From Rhodoferax potami (lineage in GTDB: Bacteria > Pseudomonadota > Gammaproteobacteria > Burkholderiales > Burkholderiaceae_C), in contig NZ_JAVBIK010000001.1 in the NCBI RefSeq assembly GCF_032193805.1, forward strand, positions 1,288,033 to 1,352,032: DNA of 64,000 nucleotides, given 5' to 3'. The translations under genes and the position numbers were made by a program. Shown in pieces: positions 51,079 through 60,203 of the stretch; the first letter of the stretch is position 1, and each line of letters starts with the position of its first letter. Below the pieces are notes generated by a model. The model worked only from the letters and a program-made list of their open reading frames with translations. It searched no databases and had not been told where the DNA came from.

Positions 51079-51576
51079 TCAGGCCTGTGCGATTTTTTTG
51101 CCAGTCGCTTTGCCTGGCACTTTGGCAGCTGGTTTGTGGGCCGGTTTCACAGGGGCTTTGTTACTTGTCTTGGAGGCCTTGTCGGCGTGGGCCTCGCTTT
51201 TGGCCAGCAGCGCCTTGGCTTCACGCTGGTGAACTTTGATCTCGTCGAGGTTGGCTTGCAGGTCTGCCATTTGCTCTTCGACCTGTTTGCGGTGGGCGGC
51301 CAACACGTCCAGAAACTTTTGCAACTGCGCGCCGGTGTCGCGCGGGCTGTCGTACATCTCGATGATGTCTTTGGCCTCGGTCAGGCTCAGGCCCAGGCGC
51401 TTGGCCCGCAGGGTGAGCTTGAGGCGGGTACGATCCCGCCCGCTGTACACCCGGTTGCGCCCGCCGGGGCCCGTGCGCTCGGGCTGCAAAAGCCCCAAGT
51501 CCTCGTAGAAGCGGATAGCGCGGGTGGTCAGGTCGAACTCTTTGGCCAAGTCGCTAATGCTGAAGGTGGTGCTCAT
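51079..51576 (-). CDS. liuR: MerR-family regulator LiuR of leucine/isovalerate catabolism
   Basis: 165 residues. N-terminal MerR helix-turn-helix and wing (FSISDLAKEFDLTTRAIRFYEDLGLLQPER, in part SDLAKEFDLTTRAIRFYED), then RVYSGRDRTRLKLTLRAKRLG and a dimer coiled coil (EEQMADLQANLDEIKVHQ). The last 45 residues are Lys/Ala/Pro-rich (KTSNKAPVKPAHKPAAKVPG) like a flexible basic tail. A 22-base perfect palindrome lies 34 bases upstream of its start. LiuR controls branched-chain amino acid and acyl-CoA breakdown in Proteobacteria. Confidence 0.9.
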   Translation of the reverse strand: MSTTFSISDLAKEFDLTTRAIRFYEDLGLLQPERTGPGGRNRVYSGRDRTRLKLTLRAKRLGLSLTEAKDIIEMYDSPRDTGAQLQKFLDVLAAHRKQVEEQMADLQANLDEIKVHQREAKALLAKSEAHADKASKTSNKAPVKPAHKPAAKVPGKATGKKIAQA

Positions 51577-51609
51577 GATGCGGTACGGCTACGGCCAGGC
51601 CGTAGAAAG

Positions 51610-51631
51610 TTGACGTTTACGTAAACGTCAA
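51610..51631. promoter_or_regulatory. LiuR-type operator before liuR
   Basis: A 22-base perfect palindrome with half-site TTGACGTTTAC; the same 22 bases lie before the beta-ketothiolase gene. Its place suggests autoregulation. Confidence 0.8.
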
Positions 51632-51690
51632 TTATGAATCAAAAGATTCCATACCGGAAAGCCGCAAGCCCGCAGGGGCGGCTCAGGGCC

Positions 51691-52662
51691 TTACCACTTG
51701 GGTATTGCCGGATCCTTGAGGCTGTGGCGCAACTCGGCGTAGTCGGGTACCACGGTGCGCACCGTGTCCCAAAAGCGGGGGCTGTGGTCCATCACCCGCA
51801 AATGGCTTAACTCGTGGGCCACCACGTAGTCGATGACCGGTAACCTGAAATGAATCAAGCGCCAATTGAGGCGAATGGAGCCATCGCTTTTGGCACTCCC
51901 CCATCGGGTACCCGCATTGCTCAGGCTCAGCTTCTTCCACTGTACTTGCAACTGCGGCGCAAAGTGCTCCAGACGTTGCAGAAACAAAGCCTTGGCCTCG
52001 CGCATCAGCCAGGCCTGCACCGCATCGCGGATTTGCGCCGCTGTAGCCGTTTGCGGCAGCGCAACCCGCAGGCTCCGCACACCCGCGTCGTCTGCCTGCG
52101 CATCCAGCGCAGCGCCTTTGGCGGTGAACGCATGTGCAGAATCCAGCGCAATGCGCACCGGCGCGCCGAGGTAGGGAAACTCGGCGCCCTGCACCCATTC
52201 AATTTGCGCTTCTTGCTGGCGGGTGGTGCGTTCGCGGGTTTCACGCAGTTTGCGCATGATCCACTCGGCCTTTTCTTGCAAAGCAGCGTCTACTTCATAC
52301 AACGGCGTCCAGCGGGGTGCCCGCACCGCCAAGCCGTCCGGCCCGACAGAGAAACCGATGGTTCGGCGCTTGCCCCGGGCAAAGGCGTAGCGTACCACCA
52401 CACCGTCCAGCCGCACCTCGCGACTGGCCTGCGGGTGGCTGTAGTGGACGGCCTGAAGAGCCTGGGCAATCGGCTGACCGGGCTCAAAAGGCCCCCGCTC
52501 TAAAGGGGTTGCCCCCGTCACTACGCCGGCCAGCGGATCAGGAGCGGCGATGGGCGAGCGTCGTTTTGCTACTTTTTTAGGAGCTATAGGCGCAGTATTT
52601 ACCTGAGCGGGAGCCTCAAAAGGCTCAAAAAGATCGAGCGTAAAGCGCAGCAGCGGATGCAT
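51691..52662 (-). CDS. YgjP/SprT-like zinc metalloprotease (M48-type DUF45)
   Basis: 323 residues. Zinc motif HELSHLRVMDHSPRFW (HExxH with a further His) and the family lead-in RWGSAKSDGSIRLNWRL; residue pattern REVRLDGVVVRYAFARGKRRTIGFSV marks the N-terminal YgjP-type fold. The N-terminal 55 residues, Pro/Ala-rich, include a segment coded by the AT-rich repeat (52567-52612). Function unknown; relatives are believed to be metal-dependent hydrolases. ATG at 52662 chosen; the TTG at 52680 overlaps the plsC stop. Same strand and near plsC. Confidence 0.8.
   Translation of the reverse strand: MHPLLRFTLDLFEPFEAPAQVNTAPIAPKKVAKRRSPIAAPDPLAGVVTGATPLERGPFEPGQPIAQALQAVHYSHPQASREVRLDGVVVRYAFARGKRRTIGFSVGPDGLAVRAPRWTPLYEVDAALQEKAEWIMRKLRETRERTTRQQEAQIEWVQGAEFPYLGAPVRIALDSAHAFTAKGAALDAQADDAGVRSLRVALPQTATAAQIRDAVQAWLMREAKALFLQRLEHFAPQLQVQWKKLSLSNAGTRWGSAKSDGSIRLNWRLIHFRLPVIDYVVAHELSHLRVMDHSPRFWDTVRTVVPDYAELRHSLKDPAIPKW
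52567..52612 (+). repeat. AT-rich dispersed repeat inside the metalloprotease gene
   Basis: TTGCTACTTTTTTAGGAGC, TATAGGCGCAGTATTTACC and TGAGCGGGAG, a copy of the window-wide unit, encoding VNTAPIAPKKVAK of the N-terminal extension. Confidence 0.6.
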
Positions 52663-52676
52663 GGCGCGGACCTGCC

Positions 52677-53477
52677 TCAATCTTTGGCGGGATAAGCCTC
52701 GGGGTCCAGGCGGCGCATCTCCGCCTCGATCCAGGTTTGTACTTCCTGCATCAAGTCTTTGGGGTCACGGCCTTCGCTGGGGATAGGTTTGCCAATCGAC
52801 ACTTCCACCACCCCGGGGGTTTTGATGAAGGCTTTGCGGGGCCAGCATTTGGCGCTGGTCACGGCGACCGGAATCACAGGAGCGCTGGTCGCCACAGCGA
52901 GGCGGGTGCCGCCCAATTTGTAAGTACCGGTCTGGCCACGGGGAATGCGCGTGCCCTCGGGGAACATGATGACCCAGATGCCTTGCGCCAACAGGCGTTT
53001 GCCCTGTTCGACCACTTTGGCAAACGACTCGGTCCGTTGGCTGCGGTCGATATGGATCATGTCCAAGCGCCCCATGGCCCATCCAAAAAACGGCACATAG
53101 AGCAGCTCTTTTTTGAACACATAGGCCAGCGGATGCGGCATCAAGGTGGGCATCAAAAACGTCTCGAACGTCGACTGGTGCTTGACCAGCAAAATGGCCG
53201 GCGCGGTGTCGCCAGTGGGCAGGTTCTCCCAACCGATCACGCGGGTGCGGATACCCAGCAGCACACGGGCACCATCAATCGCCCAGCCCAGCCAGCGCAC
53301 CGCCATCCACCACAGCGGTTTGCCGCGCACACGGATCGAGGCGACCAACATGATGATGCCCCAGGGGATCACGGTCACCAGCATCCACAGCATGTGCAGG
53401 CACGACCGCAGCACGGCCATCAACCAGTTGGGCTTTTTGTGCGTGGGAATTGATACAACGGGGGGCATGCCGCTCAT
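52677..53477 (-). CDS. plsC: 1-acyl-sn-glycerol-3-phosphate acyltransferase
   Basis: 266 residues, membrane-associated. Acyltransferase motif I variant VKHQSTFETF, motif III VIMFPEGTRIPRGQ, and a membrane anchor near the N-terminus (LHMLWMLVTVIPWGIIMLVA). Adds the second acyl chain of phosphatidic acid. The start overlaps gmhB by four bases (ATGA); the gene order glyS-gmhB-plsC is common in Burkholderiales. Confidence 0.92.
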   Translation of the reverse strand: MSGMPPVVSIPTHKKPNWLMAVLRSCLHMLWMLVTVIPWGIIMLVASIRVRGKPLWWMAVRWLGWAIDGARVLLGIRTRVIGWENLPTGDTAPAILLVKHQSTFETFLMPTLMPHPLAYVFKKELLYVPFFGWAMGRLDMIHIDRSQRTESFAKVVEQGKRLLAQGIWVIMFPEGTRIPRGQTGTYKLGGTRLAVATSAPVIPVAVTSAKCWPRKAFIKTPGVVEVSIGKPIPSEGRDPKDLMQEVQTWIEAEMRRLDPEAYPAKD

Positions 53478-54022
53478 GTTCGGGTTACCAGGTAATCGGC
53501 AAAAGCCATCAGATCGTCATGGACGCGGGTGCCCGGCGGATAGTTGTCGGGCAGTGGCCGACCGCGCAGCGCGGCGGCTTTGCCGGTGAGCACCAGGTGG
53601 GGCTCGCAGCCGACCGCAGCACCGGCAATCAGGTCGCGGGCCGAATCGCCCACGCCGGGTACCCCATGCAAGTCGACACCGAACCGTTCGCCGATCTGCT
53701 CAAACAAGCCTGGCTCGGGTTTGCGGCAACGGCAGTTGTCGTCGGGTGCATGGGGGCAGTAAAAAATGGCGTCCACTTTGCCACCCACTGCCGCCAGCAT
53801 GGTGTGCATTTTGGCGTGCATGGCGTTGAGCGACACCACATCAAACAAGCCACGCCCCAGGCCACTTTGGTTGGTCGCCACCACCACACGCCAACCCGCA
53901 TGGTTGAGTTTGGCAATGGCTTCCAAAGCGCCCGGCAAGGGACGCCACTCGTGAGAGCTCTTCACAAACTCCGCACTGTCTTCGTTGATGGTGCCGTCGC
54001 GGTCGAGAATGCAGAGTTTCAT
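53474..54022 (-). CDS. gmhB: D-glycero-beta-D-manno-heptose 1,7-bisphosphate 7-phosphatase
   Basis: 182 residues, HAD fold. Motif I LDRDGTINED, motif II VATNQSGLGRG, zinc-binding Cys/His cluster FYCPHAPDDNCRCRKPEPG and motif III/IV GVGDSARDLIAG. Removes the 7-phosphate in ADP-heptose synthesis for lipopolysaccharide inner core. Overlaps plsC by four bases and lies 13 bases after glyS. Confidence 0.92.
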   Translation of the reverse strand: MKLCILDRDGTINEDSAEFVKSSHEWRPLPGALEAIAKLNHAGWRVVVATNQSGLGRGLFDVVSLNAMHAKMHTMLAAVGGKVDAIFYCPHAPDDNCRCRKPEPGLFEQIGERFGVDLHGVPGVGDSARDLIAGAAVGCEPHLVLTGKAAALRGRPLPDNYPPGTRVHDDLMAFADYLVTRT

Positions 54023-54035
54023 ACAGCGCTTTCGG

Positions 54036-56156
54036 TCAGGCTGCGAGCTTGGACAGGTCGGCCACGCGGTTCATGGCCACGTGCAGGCTCTTGAGCAGGC
54101 CCAAGCGGTTCAGGCGCAGATCGAGCTGCTCTGCGTTGACCATGACATCCTCAAAGAAGGCGTCAACCGGCACGCGCAAAGCAGCCAAAGACTGCAGCGA
54201 GGCGGTGTAGTCGCCGGCTTGCCACTGGCTTTGGGCCTGAGGCAAGACGGTTTGCATGGCTGCGAACAGCGCCTTTTCGGCCGCCTCTTGCAATAGCACT
54301 TCGCTCACGTGTGCGTCCACATCGTCGGTCTTTTTGAGGATGTTGCTGATGCGCTTGTTGGCGGCAGCCAGTGCAGCGCTCTCGGGCAATGCCGCAAAGG
54401 CGCGTACCGCGGTCAGGCGCTTGGCGACATCACCCAAACGCTGGGGCTTGAGGGCCAGCACAGCATCTACCTCTTGGGCACTGTAGCCTTGCTCGCGCAG
54501 GGAGCCGGCCAAGCGGTCGAACATGAAGTCCACGAGTGCTGCAGAGGCATCGGCAATCAGGTTGCCAAAGGCTGGCACCGCGCTTCGGACTAGCGCAGAC
54601 ACATCTAGCGGCAAGTCTTTTTCAACCAACATGCGGATCACACCCAGCGCGTGGCGGCGCAGGGCGAACGGGTCTTTGTCGCCGGTCGGCAGGTTGCCGA
54701 TGCCGAACATGCCAACCAGGGTTTCCAGCTTGTCCGCCAGCGCGACCACCACACCCGCGGTGTTGCGGGGCAGCGTATCACCCGCAAAGCGGGGCTTGTA
54801 ATGGTCTTCGATCGCGTGGGCGACGGTCTCACCCAAGCCATCGTTCAGGGCGTAGTAACCACCCATGATGCCTTGCAGCTCAGGGAATTCGCCCACCATA
54901 TCGGTGACCAGATCCGTTTTGGCCAACTGCGCTGTCTGGTCGGCTTGGGCCACCAGCGTTGCATCGCCCAGTTGGGCTGCGATGGCCTTGGCAATCGCGC
55001 GCACGCGCTCAACGCGTTCACCTTGGGTGCCGAGCTTGTTGTGGTACACAACTTTGCCCAAACCGTCCACGCGGGAAGCAAGCGTCTTTTTGCGGTCCTG
55101 GTCGAAGAAAAACTTGGCATCGGCCAAACGGGGGCGCACCACCCGCTCGTTGCCGCCAATCACCAAGCTCGCGTCATCGGGGTTGATGTTGCTCACCACC
55201 AAGAACTTGTTGGTGAGCTTGCCGGCTGCGTCCAGCAGCGGGAAGTACTTCTGGTTGGCCTTCATGGTCAGGATCAGGCACTCTTGCGGGACGTCGAGGA
55301 ATTGGGCCTCGAATTCGCAAATCAGCACATGGGGGCGCTCCACCAGGGCTGTCACCTCGTCCAGCAAGGCAGCATCTTCGATGGGTTTGCAGTCTCCACC
55401 CACTTTGGTTGCAGCAGCGTCCAGCTGGCGAACGATGTCGGCGCGGCGCTCCGCGAAGCTTGCAATCACCGCGCCATCTTTGGCCAAAGTAGCGGCATAG
55501 GCGTCGGCATCGGCAATCACTACGGGCGACACCGCAGCTTCAAAGCGATGGCCTTCGGTTTGATTGCCGGCGTGCAGTCCGAGAGCCTGCACCGGCACCA
55601 CATCGCTACCATGCAAAGCCACCAAACCGTGCGCTGGGCGCACAAAGCTCACACTGGTCCAGCCGGGCAGCTCACAGCCGCTTTGCAGCTGGTAGCTCAT
55701 GACCTTAGGGATAGGCAGCTTGGCAATGCTCTCCAGCAGGGCCTTTTGCAGGCCGTCCACCAAGGCAACTCCGGTGACCATGCTGTCGTAGAACAAGGCT
55801 TCTGCCTTGCCGTCCACGGCGCGCTTGAGGGTAGAAACCGCGCTGGCATCGGCGCCCAAGGCTTGTAGTTTTTTGAGCAAGGCGGGGGTGGCGTTGCCGG
55901 ATGCATCCAGGCCCACGGCCACAGGCATCAGCTTTTTCGAGACGGCTTTGTCGGCCGCTTGGGCCGCCACCGCAGCCACGTGCACAGCCAAACGACGCGG
56001 CGATGCGAAGTGAGTCACTGCGGCATCCGCGGCCACCAGGCCTTGAGTCTTGAGGGAATCGGCCAGCACTGTGGCAAAAGCTTCGCCCAACTTCTTCAGC
56101 GCCTTCGGGGGCAGCTCTTCTACAAACAGTTCGACCAGAAGGTTTTTTGTTGTCAT
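54036..56156 (-). CDS. glyS: glycyl-tRNA synthetase beta subunit
   Basis: 706 residues, usual length. Opens with LLVELFVEELPPKALKKLGE, has the central HD-like region (DHYKPRFAGDTLPRNTAGVVVALADKLETLVGMF, in part RFAGDTLP and VVVALADKLETLVGMF), and a C-terminal anticodon-like DALR part ending LRLNRLGLLKSLH. Works with the alpha subunit in the alpha2-beta2 synthetase. ATG at 56156; 20 bases after glyQ. Confidence 0.97.
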   Translation of the reverse strand: MTTKNLLVELFVEELPPKALKKLGEAFATVLADSLKTQGLVAADAAVTHFASPRRLAVHVAAVAAQAADKAVSKKLMPVAVGLDASGNATPALLKKLQALGADASAVSTLKRAVDGKAEALFYDSMVTGVALVDGLQKALLESIAKLPIPKVMSYQLQSGCELPGWTSVSFVRPAHGLVALHGSDVVPVQALGLHAGNQTEGHRFEAAVSPVVIADADAYAATLAKDGAVIASFAERRADIVRQLDAAATKVGGDCKPIEDAALLDEVTALVERPHVLICEFEAQFLDVPQECLILTMKANQKYFPLLDAAGKLTNKFLVVSNINPDDASLVIGGNERVVRPRLADAKFFFDQDRKKTLASRVDGLGKVVYHNKLGTQGERVERVRAIAKAIAAQLGDATLVAQADQTAQLAKTDLVTDMVGEFPELQGIMGGYYALNDGLGETVAHAIEDHYKPRFAGDTLPRNTAGVVVALADKLETLVGMFGIGNLPTGDKDPFALRRHALGVIRMLVEKDLPLDVSALVRSAVPAFGNLIADASAALVDFMFDRLAGSLREQGYSAQEVDAVLALKPQRLGDVAKRLTAVRAFAALPESAALAAANKRISNILKKTDDVDAHVSEVLLQEAAEKALFAAMQTVLPQAQSQWQAGDYTASLQSLAALRVPVDAFFEDVMVNAEQLDLRLNRLGLLKSLHVAMNRVADLSKLAA

Positions 56157-56176
56157 GTCTAAGTTTCTCCGTGCGC

Positions 56177-57082
56177 TTACGCGGCCTTCTTGGGCATCTG
56201 TTCAATCCACTCGCGCGGCGCCATCGGGAAGCCCAAACGCTCCCGGCTCTCGTAGTAAGACTGCGCCACGCTGCGCGCCAAATTGCGGATGCGACCGATA
56301 TACGCTGCACGCTCAGTCACGCTGATAGCGCCCCGTGCGTCCAGCAGGTTGAAGCTGTGCGCGGCCTTGAGCACTTGCTCATAGGCAGGCAGGGCCAGTT
56401 GCTGTTCGATCAGGTATTTGGCTTGCTTCTCGTGCGCATTGAACGCGGTGAACAAAAAGTCGGCGTCGCTGTGCTCAAAGTTGTAGGTGGATTGCTCGAC
56501 TTCGTTCTGGTGGTAGACGTCGCCGTATTTCAGCGTGTCGGTCCACTGCAGGTTGTAGACGTTGTCGACGCCTTGCAGATACATAGCCAATCGCTCTAGG
56601 CCGTATGTGATCTCGCCAGTAGCGGGCTTGCAATCAATGCCGCCCACTTGCTGGAAATAGGTGAACTGGGTGACTTCCATGCCGTTGAGCCAGACCTCCC
56701 ACCCAAGGCCCCATGCGCCCAGTGTGGGGTTTTCCCAGTCGTCTTCCACAAAGCGGATGTCGTTCTTTTTAAGGTCGAACCCCAAGGCTTCCAAGGAGCC
56801 GAGGTAGAGCTCCAGGATATTGGCCGGTGCTGGCTTCAACACCACCTGGTATTGGTAGTAGTGCTGCAAGCGGTTGGGGTTCTCACCATAGCGGCCGTCT
56901 TTCGGCCGGCGGCTGGGTTGCACATAGGCAGCCTTCCATGGCTCAGGGCCAATGGCACGCAAGAAGGTGGCCGTATGTGAGGTGCCGGCACCGACTTCCA
57001 TGTCATAGGGCTGCAAGAGCGCGCAACCCTGGCGATCCCAGTAGTCCTGGAGGCGAAGAATGATTTGCTGAAAAGTGAGCAT
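56177..57082 (-). CDS. glyQ: glycyl-tRNA synthetase alpha subunit
   Basis: 301 residues. Starts [20 protein letters not shown], then [47 protein letters not shown] (in part [20 protein letters not shown] and [14 protein letters not shown]), the class II catalytic core. Catalytic half of the tetrameric enzyme. ATG at 57082 is the family start; the frame extends upstream without support. Confidence 0.97.
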   Translation of the reverse strand: MLTFQQIILRLQDYWDRQGCALLQPYDMEVGAGTSHTATFLRAIGPEPWKAAYVQPSRRPKDGRYGENPNRLQHYYQYQVVLKPAPANILELYLGSLEALGFDLKKNDIRFVEDDWENPTLGAWGLGWEVWLNGMEVTQFTYFQQVGGIDCKPATGEITYGLERLAMYLQGVDNVYNLQWTDTLKYGDVYHQNEVEQSTYNFEHSDADFLFTAFNAHEKQAKYLIEQQLALPAYEQVLKAAHSFNLLDARGAISVTERAAYIGRIRNLARSVAQSYYESRERLGFPMAPREWIEQMPKKAA

Positions 57083-57175
57083 GGTGTGAGAGCTATCTCC
57101 GGCATGAGCCGGTGCAAGGCAGGCGGTCAAGTAAACCACGCATTTTACGGGGTGACCGCAGGAGCGAGGGTGGTA

Positions 57176-58744
57176 TCAGGAAGGGGGATGGGAGTCGCGT
57201 TGCCGCCACAAGACGGCCAATACAGCCAGCGCTATCAGCCACAGGGGCCATAGGCCGTATCGAGAGGCCCACCACGCAAATGGGGTGATGCCGCTTCGGC
57301 CCTGAACCTCACCTCGCAGCACTCCGCGGGTCTGGGGTGGGAGCAGGTCTTGGACAACGCCCTCGTGGCTCAATATGGCGGTCGCGCCGGTATTGGTGGC
57401 CCGCACGAACGGGCGCTGAAACTCGAGAGCGCGGGTGCGTGAAATGTGGAGGTGCTGATCCAGCGCCACGCTGCGATTGAACCAACCGAGGTTACTTACG
57501 TTGGCAAACACTGTGGGCGCAAGCGCGGCATCGGTAAACCGAGTCGCCAGCTCTTCGCCATACAAGTCTTCATAGCAAATATTCGGGGCGACCCGTTCGC
57601 CTTTCACGGTCAAAGAGGGCTGACCGAGCGGGCCACGGTTGAAATCACCGAGCGGAATATTCATCAGCCGGGTAAACCACTTGAACAGCGGCGGAATGAA
57701 CTCGCCGAAAGGGACCAAATGGTGTTTGTCGTATTGCCAGCCGGTTTGACCGGCGGCGAGCGCGACCACCGAATTGGTGTAGCCCGCCTGATAGCTCCCT
57801 AGCGGTATGCCGACTAGTGCTGCCTGCGCCGAGGTCTCGAACTTGCTGCTTAAGCTGGTCCAGTAACCCTCGGGGAGCTGTTGGGGCAAAAGTGGAATAG
57901 CGGTCTCTGGTGCGACGACCAAATCGCCCTCGGCTTGCTGCAAGGCGTCGCGGTACCACTGCAACGCGAGTGGCACGCCGCTGCCGGTTTCGAACTTTTC
58001 GTCTTGGGGAATATTCCCTTGCAAGAGGGTGACCTGCAGGCTGCTTGTCGGCGTAGTCCACTGGTTGGCGCCTGCAGGCAGCAGCGTGGGCGCAAGCAAT
58101 AGCACGCTGACCCACACCGCCGGTGCGATCTGACAACGCGCCAAAGCGACAGCCAGCGAAGCGGCCCAGGCGGCTGCCAAGGCGCTGACGCCGTAGCTTC
58201 CAATCCAAGGCAAGAAGAAGGCCAGCGGGCCGTCGATATGCGCGTACCCGATAGCGCCCCAGCCAAAGCCCGTGAGCCAAGTGCCGCGCGCCATTTCAGC
58301 CATGAGCCAAAGGGCCGCAAAGCCCACAATAGCGCCCCAGTAAGTACCCAGCGCCCACCGGCGCCAAGCCCACATTGCACCTGCGTAGTAAGCGGCTAAC
58401 GCCACCGACAACGCAACCACCGCAACAGCCGCCAGCAGCGATGGCAAGCCACCATAGGTGTGCATCGCCACATACAACCACCAGAACGTGGTGCTGAGCC
58501 ATACGGTAGCGAACCACCATGCGTAGTGGGCAGCCGCTTTGGGAGTTGGCGCCTGTGTCCCTGCGAAAACTAGCAGCGCAAGAGCAATGGGCTGTATCCA
58601 CCAAAAGAGCTGCCCCTTGGAGAAATAAGCATCAAAAGGCCAGCTAGCGCTGATAGATTGTGCGATTGCCGCTATACAAAGAATAGCAACTATGCCCCAA
58701 GGAGGCGCAGGCAGTCGGTCCTGACCGCGGCGTACGACCGTCAT
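57176..58744 (-). CDS. lnt: apolipoprotein N-acyltransferase Lnt
   Basis: 522 residues. Eight or so membrane helices and a nitrilase-type periplasmic domain with the triad Glu in APETAIPLL, Lys in YDKHHLVPFGE and Cys in NICYEDLYGEE. N-acylates lipoproteins such as the lipobox protein of this window. Start overlaps the corC stop by one base (TGATG). The N-terminal helix region (AIAQSISASWPFDAYF) is encoded by a diverged copy of the AT-rich repeat (58630-58695). Confidence 0.95.
   Translation of the reverse strand: MTVVRRGQDRLPAPPWGIVAILCIAAIAQSISASWPFDAYFSKGQLFWWIQPIALALLVFAGTQAPTPKAAAHYAWWFATVWLSTTFWWLYVAMHTYGGLPSLLAAVAVVALSVALAAYYAGAMWAWRRWALGTYWGAIVGFAALWLMAEMARGTWLTGFGWGAIGYAHIDGPLAFFLPWIGSYGVSALAAAWAASLAVALARCQIAPAVWVSVLLLAPTLLPAGANQWTTPTSSLQVTLLQGNIPQDEKFETGSGVPLALQWYRDALQQAEGDLVVAPETAIPLLPQQLPEGYWTSLSSKFETSAQAALVGIPLGSYQAGYTNSVVALAAGQTGWQYDKHHLVPFGEFIPPLFKWFTRLMNIPLGDFNRGPLGQPSLTVKGERVAPNICYEDLYGEELATRFTDAALAPTVFANVSNLGWFNRSVALDQHLHISRTRALEFQRPFVRATNTGATAILSHEGVVQDLLPPQTRGVLRGEVQGRSGITPFAWWASRYGLWPLWLIALAVLAVLWRQRDSHPPS
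58630..58695 (-). repeat. AT-rich dispersed repeat inside lnt
   Basis: On the minus strand ATAGTTGCTATTCTTTGTAT, AGCGGCAATCGCACAATC, TATCAGCGCTAGCTGGCC and TTTTGATGC, a long but diverged copy of the window-wide unit. Confidence 0.5.
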
Positions 58745-59619
58745 CAGTCAGTGATGCCTGGTGCTGGAGTATGTGAAACCTTGAACCACTTCACCGCGCC
58801 ACCCTTGGTGTGCAGCACCGTAAAGTCGAGTCCACACAAGCTGTAGCGCTCTCCGCGTTTGGGCACGTGGCCCATTTCATGGGCAATCAGGCCGCCAATC
58901 GTGTCAAAGTCGTCCTCAGGGTCTTCGCCCCGCATGGTGAGGGAGAACGCCTCGTTAATGCGTTCGAGGGTTGTGTCACCACTAACCCGGTAAGTCTGGT
59001 CGGCCAGCGCAAAGATGTCACCCTCGTCTTCGGCGATATCGAATTCATCCTCAATTTCACCAACGATTTGTTCCAGCACGTCTTCAATCGTGATGAGTCC
59101 AGCGACTCGGCCGAACTCATCGATCACGATGGCCAAGTGGTTGCGGTTGCCCCTGAAGTCGCGCAAGAGGTCATTCAACCCTTTGGACTCTGGAACGAAG
59201 ACCGCCGGACGCAAGAGGGCGCGGATGTTGAGCTCGGGCGCGCGCTGCAGCTTGAGCAGGTCTTTGGCCATCAAGATGCCAATAATGTTCTCGCGCTCAC
59301 CGTCATAAACAGGGAAGCGCGAGTGCGCGGTGTCTATGACCTTGTGCATCAGCTCATCCGGCGTAGCCTGAATGTCCAGCAGGTCCATACGGGTCGCGGG
59401 GACCATCACATCCCCCGCGGTCATGTCCGCCATCCGGATAACGCCTTCCAGCATGACCCGCGACTCAGCGCCGATGATGTTGTTGTCTTCGGCCTCAGCC
59501 AGTGTCTCAATCAATTCCGCAGTGGAATCGGGCCCGGGGTGGAGGAACTCGGCGAGCTTCTGGAGAAAGGTGCGCTTGTCTTCTCGTTCGAGATGGCGCG
59601 CTGGATGCGGATCAGACAC
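58744..59619 (-). CDS. corC: CBS-domain CorC/HlyC-family protein
   Basis: 291 residues. Two CBS domains (about 60-190: DVMVPATRMDLLDIQATPDE, HLAIVIDEFGRVAGLITIEDVLEQIVGEIEDE in part VIDEFGRVAGLITIEDVLE) and a C-terminal CorC_HlyC domain ending KRGERYSLCGLDFTVLHTKGG. Relatives (YbeX) affect Mg/Co efflux and ribosome maturation. First gene of corC-lnt with one-base overlap; the first 50 residues are a soluble N-terminal part without the transmembrane domain of larger relatives. Confidence 0.9.
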   Translation of the reverse strand: MSDPHPARHLEREDKRTFLQKLAEFLHPGPDSTAELIETLAEAEDNNIIGAESRVMLEGVIRMADMTAGDVMVPATRMDLLDIQATPDELMHKVIDTAHSRFPVYDGERENIIGILMAKDLLKLQRAPELNIRALLRPAVFVPESKGLNDLLRDFRGNRNHLAIVIDEFGRVAGLITIEDVLEQIVGEIEDEFDIAEDEGDIFALADQTYRVSGDTTLERINEAFSLTMRGEDPEDDFDTIGGLIAHEMGHVPKRGERYSLCGLDFTVLHTKGGAVKWFKVSHTPAPGITD

Positions 59620-59708
59620 TAGGGATTGCCCATGTCGGGCGGTGGTTTCGAAGCCTCAAGGATAGCGGATCTGAAGAGTCGCCTTCCAAGCCCCCCCCCA
59701 CTTAAGCA

Positions 59709-60108
59709 CTAAGGCGAACATATTTTTGCAGCGGCGATAGCCCGACTGCGGACACTCTGAAAGCCCTTCAGCATCTCCACCCAGATACGGCTTTGGGCCA
59801 CGAGGCTGTAATGCAACCCCGCCCAATACTCTCCTGCCAACTCACGCAATCGTGACTCCAAATCAGCACGGGGCAACTTGAGATACGCCTCTGATTCTGA
59901 ACCGTGCCGGTGAACGGTCGCACCCCGCTTGCGGGCTATCGCCAGCATTGCGGCATTTTCAGCGAGCGCTTGTATCTGAAGCACCTCGACACCCTCATTG
60001 CGAGCGTGCAAAGCGGCTCTTTCGTAGAGTCTGCCGCCAATTCCATGGCCGCGTAGTGACGGGGCCACTGAGACACCGAAGTCGCCTACTGGGGGGCCAT
60101 TTGGGGAC
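59709..60108 (-). pseudogene. GNAT acetyltransferase, C-terminal part cut off by IS21-type element
   Basis: The 3' part of a GNAT-family gene: motif A FGVSVAPSLRGHGIGGRLYERA and motif B region NAAMLAIARKRGATVHRHGSE. Its N-terminal part lies at 62760-63069 beyond the element. Removing the element and one 5-base duplication (GGGAC) rejoins the frame at ...HLAICKSPNGPPVGDFGVS..., giving an intact protein of 234 residues. So the split is due only to the insertion. Confidence 0.88.
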
Positions 60109-60203
60109 TGTCACTTTGCGGCATATAGGAGCCAGTGATTTTCGGCATATAGAGACCAGCCGGAGGGTGTCTGACGGACATCACTCGGGTATGGATTTTG
60201 CCT

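Noticed and set aside
60109..60200. CRISPR-like array from repeated GGCATATAGGAGCCAG units
   Set aside because: The units are at IS ends with irregular short spacing and match transposase-binding repeats of IS21 elements.
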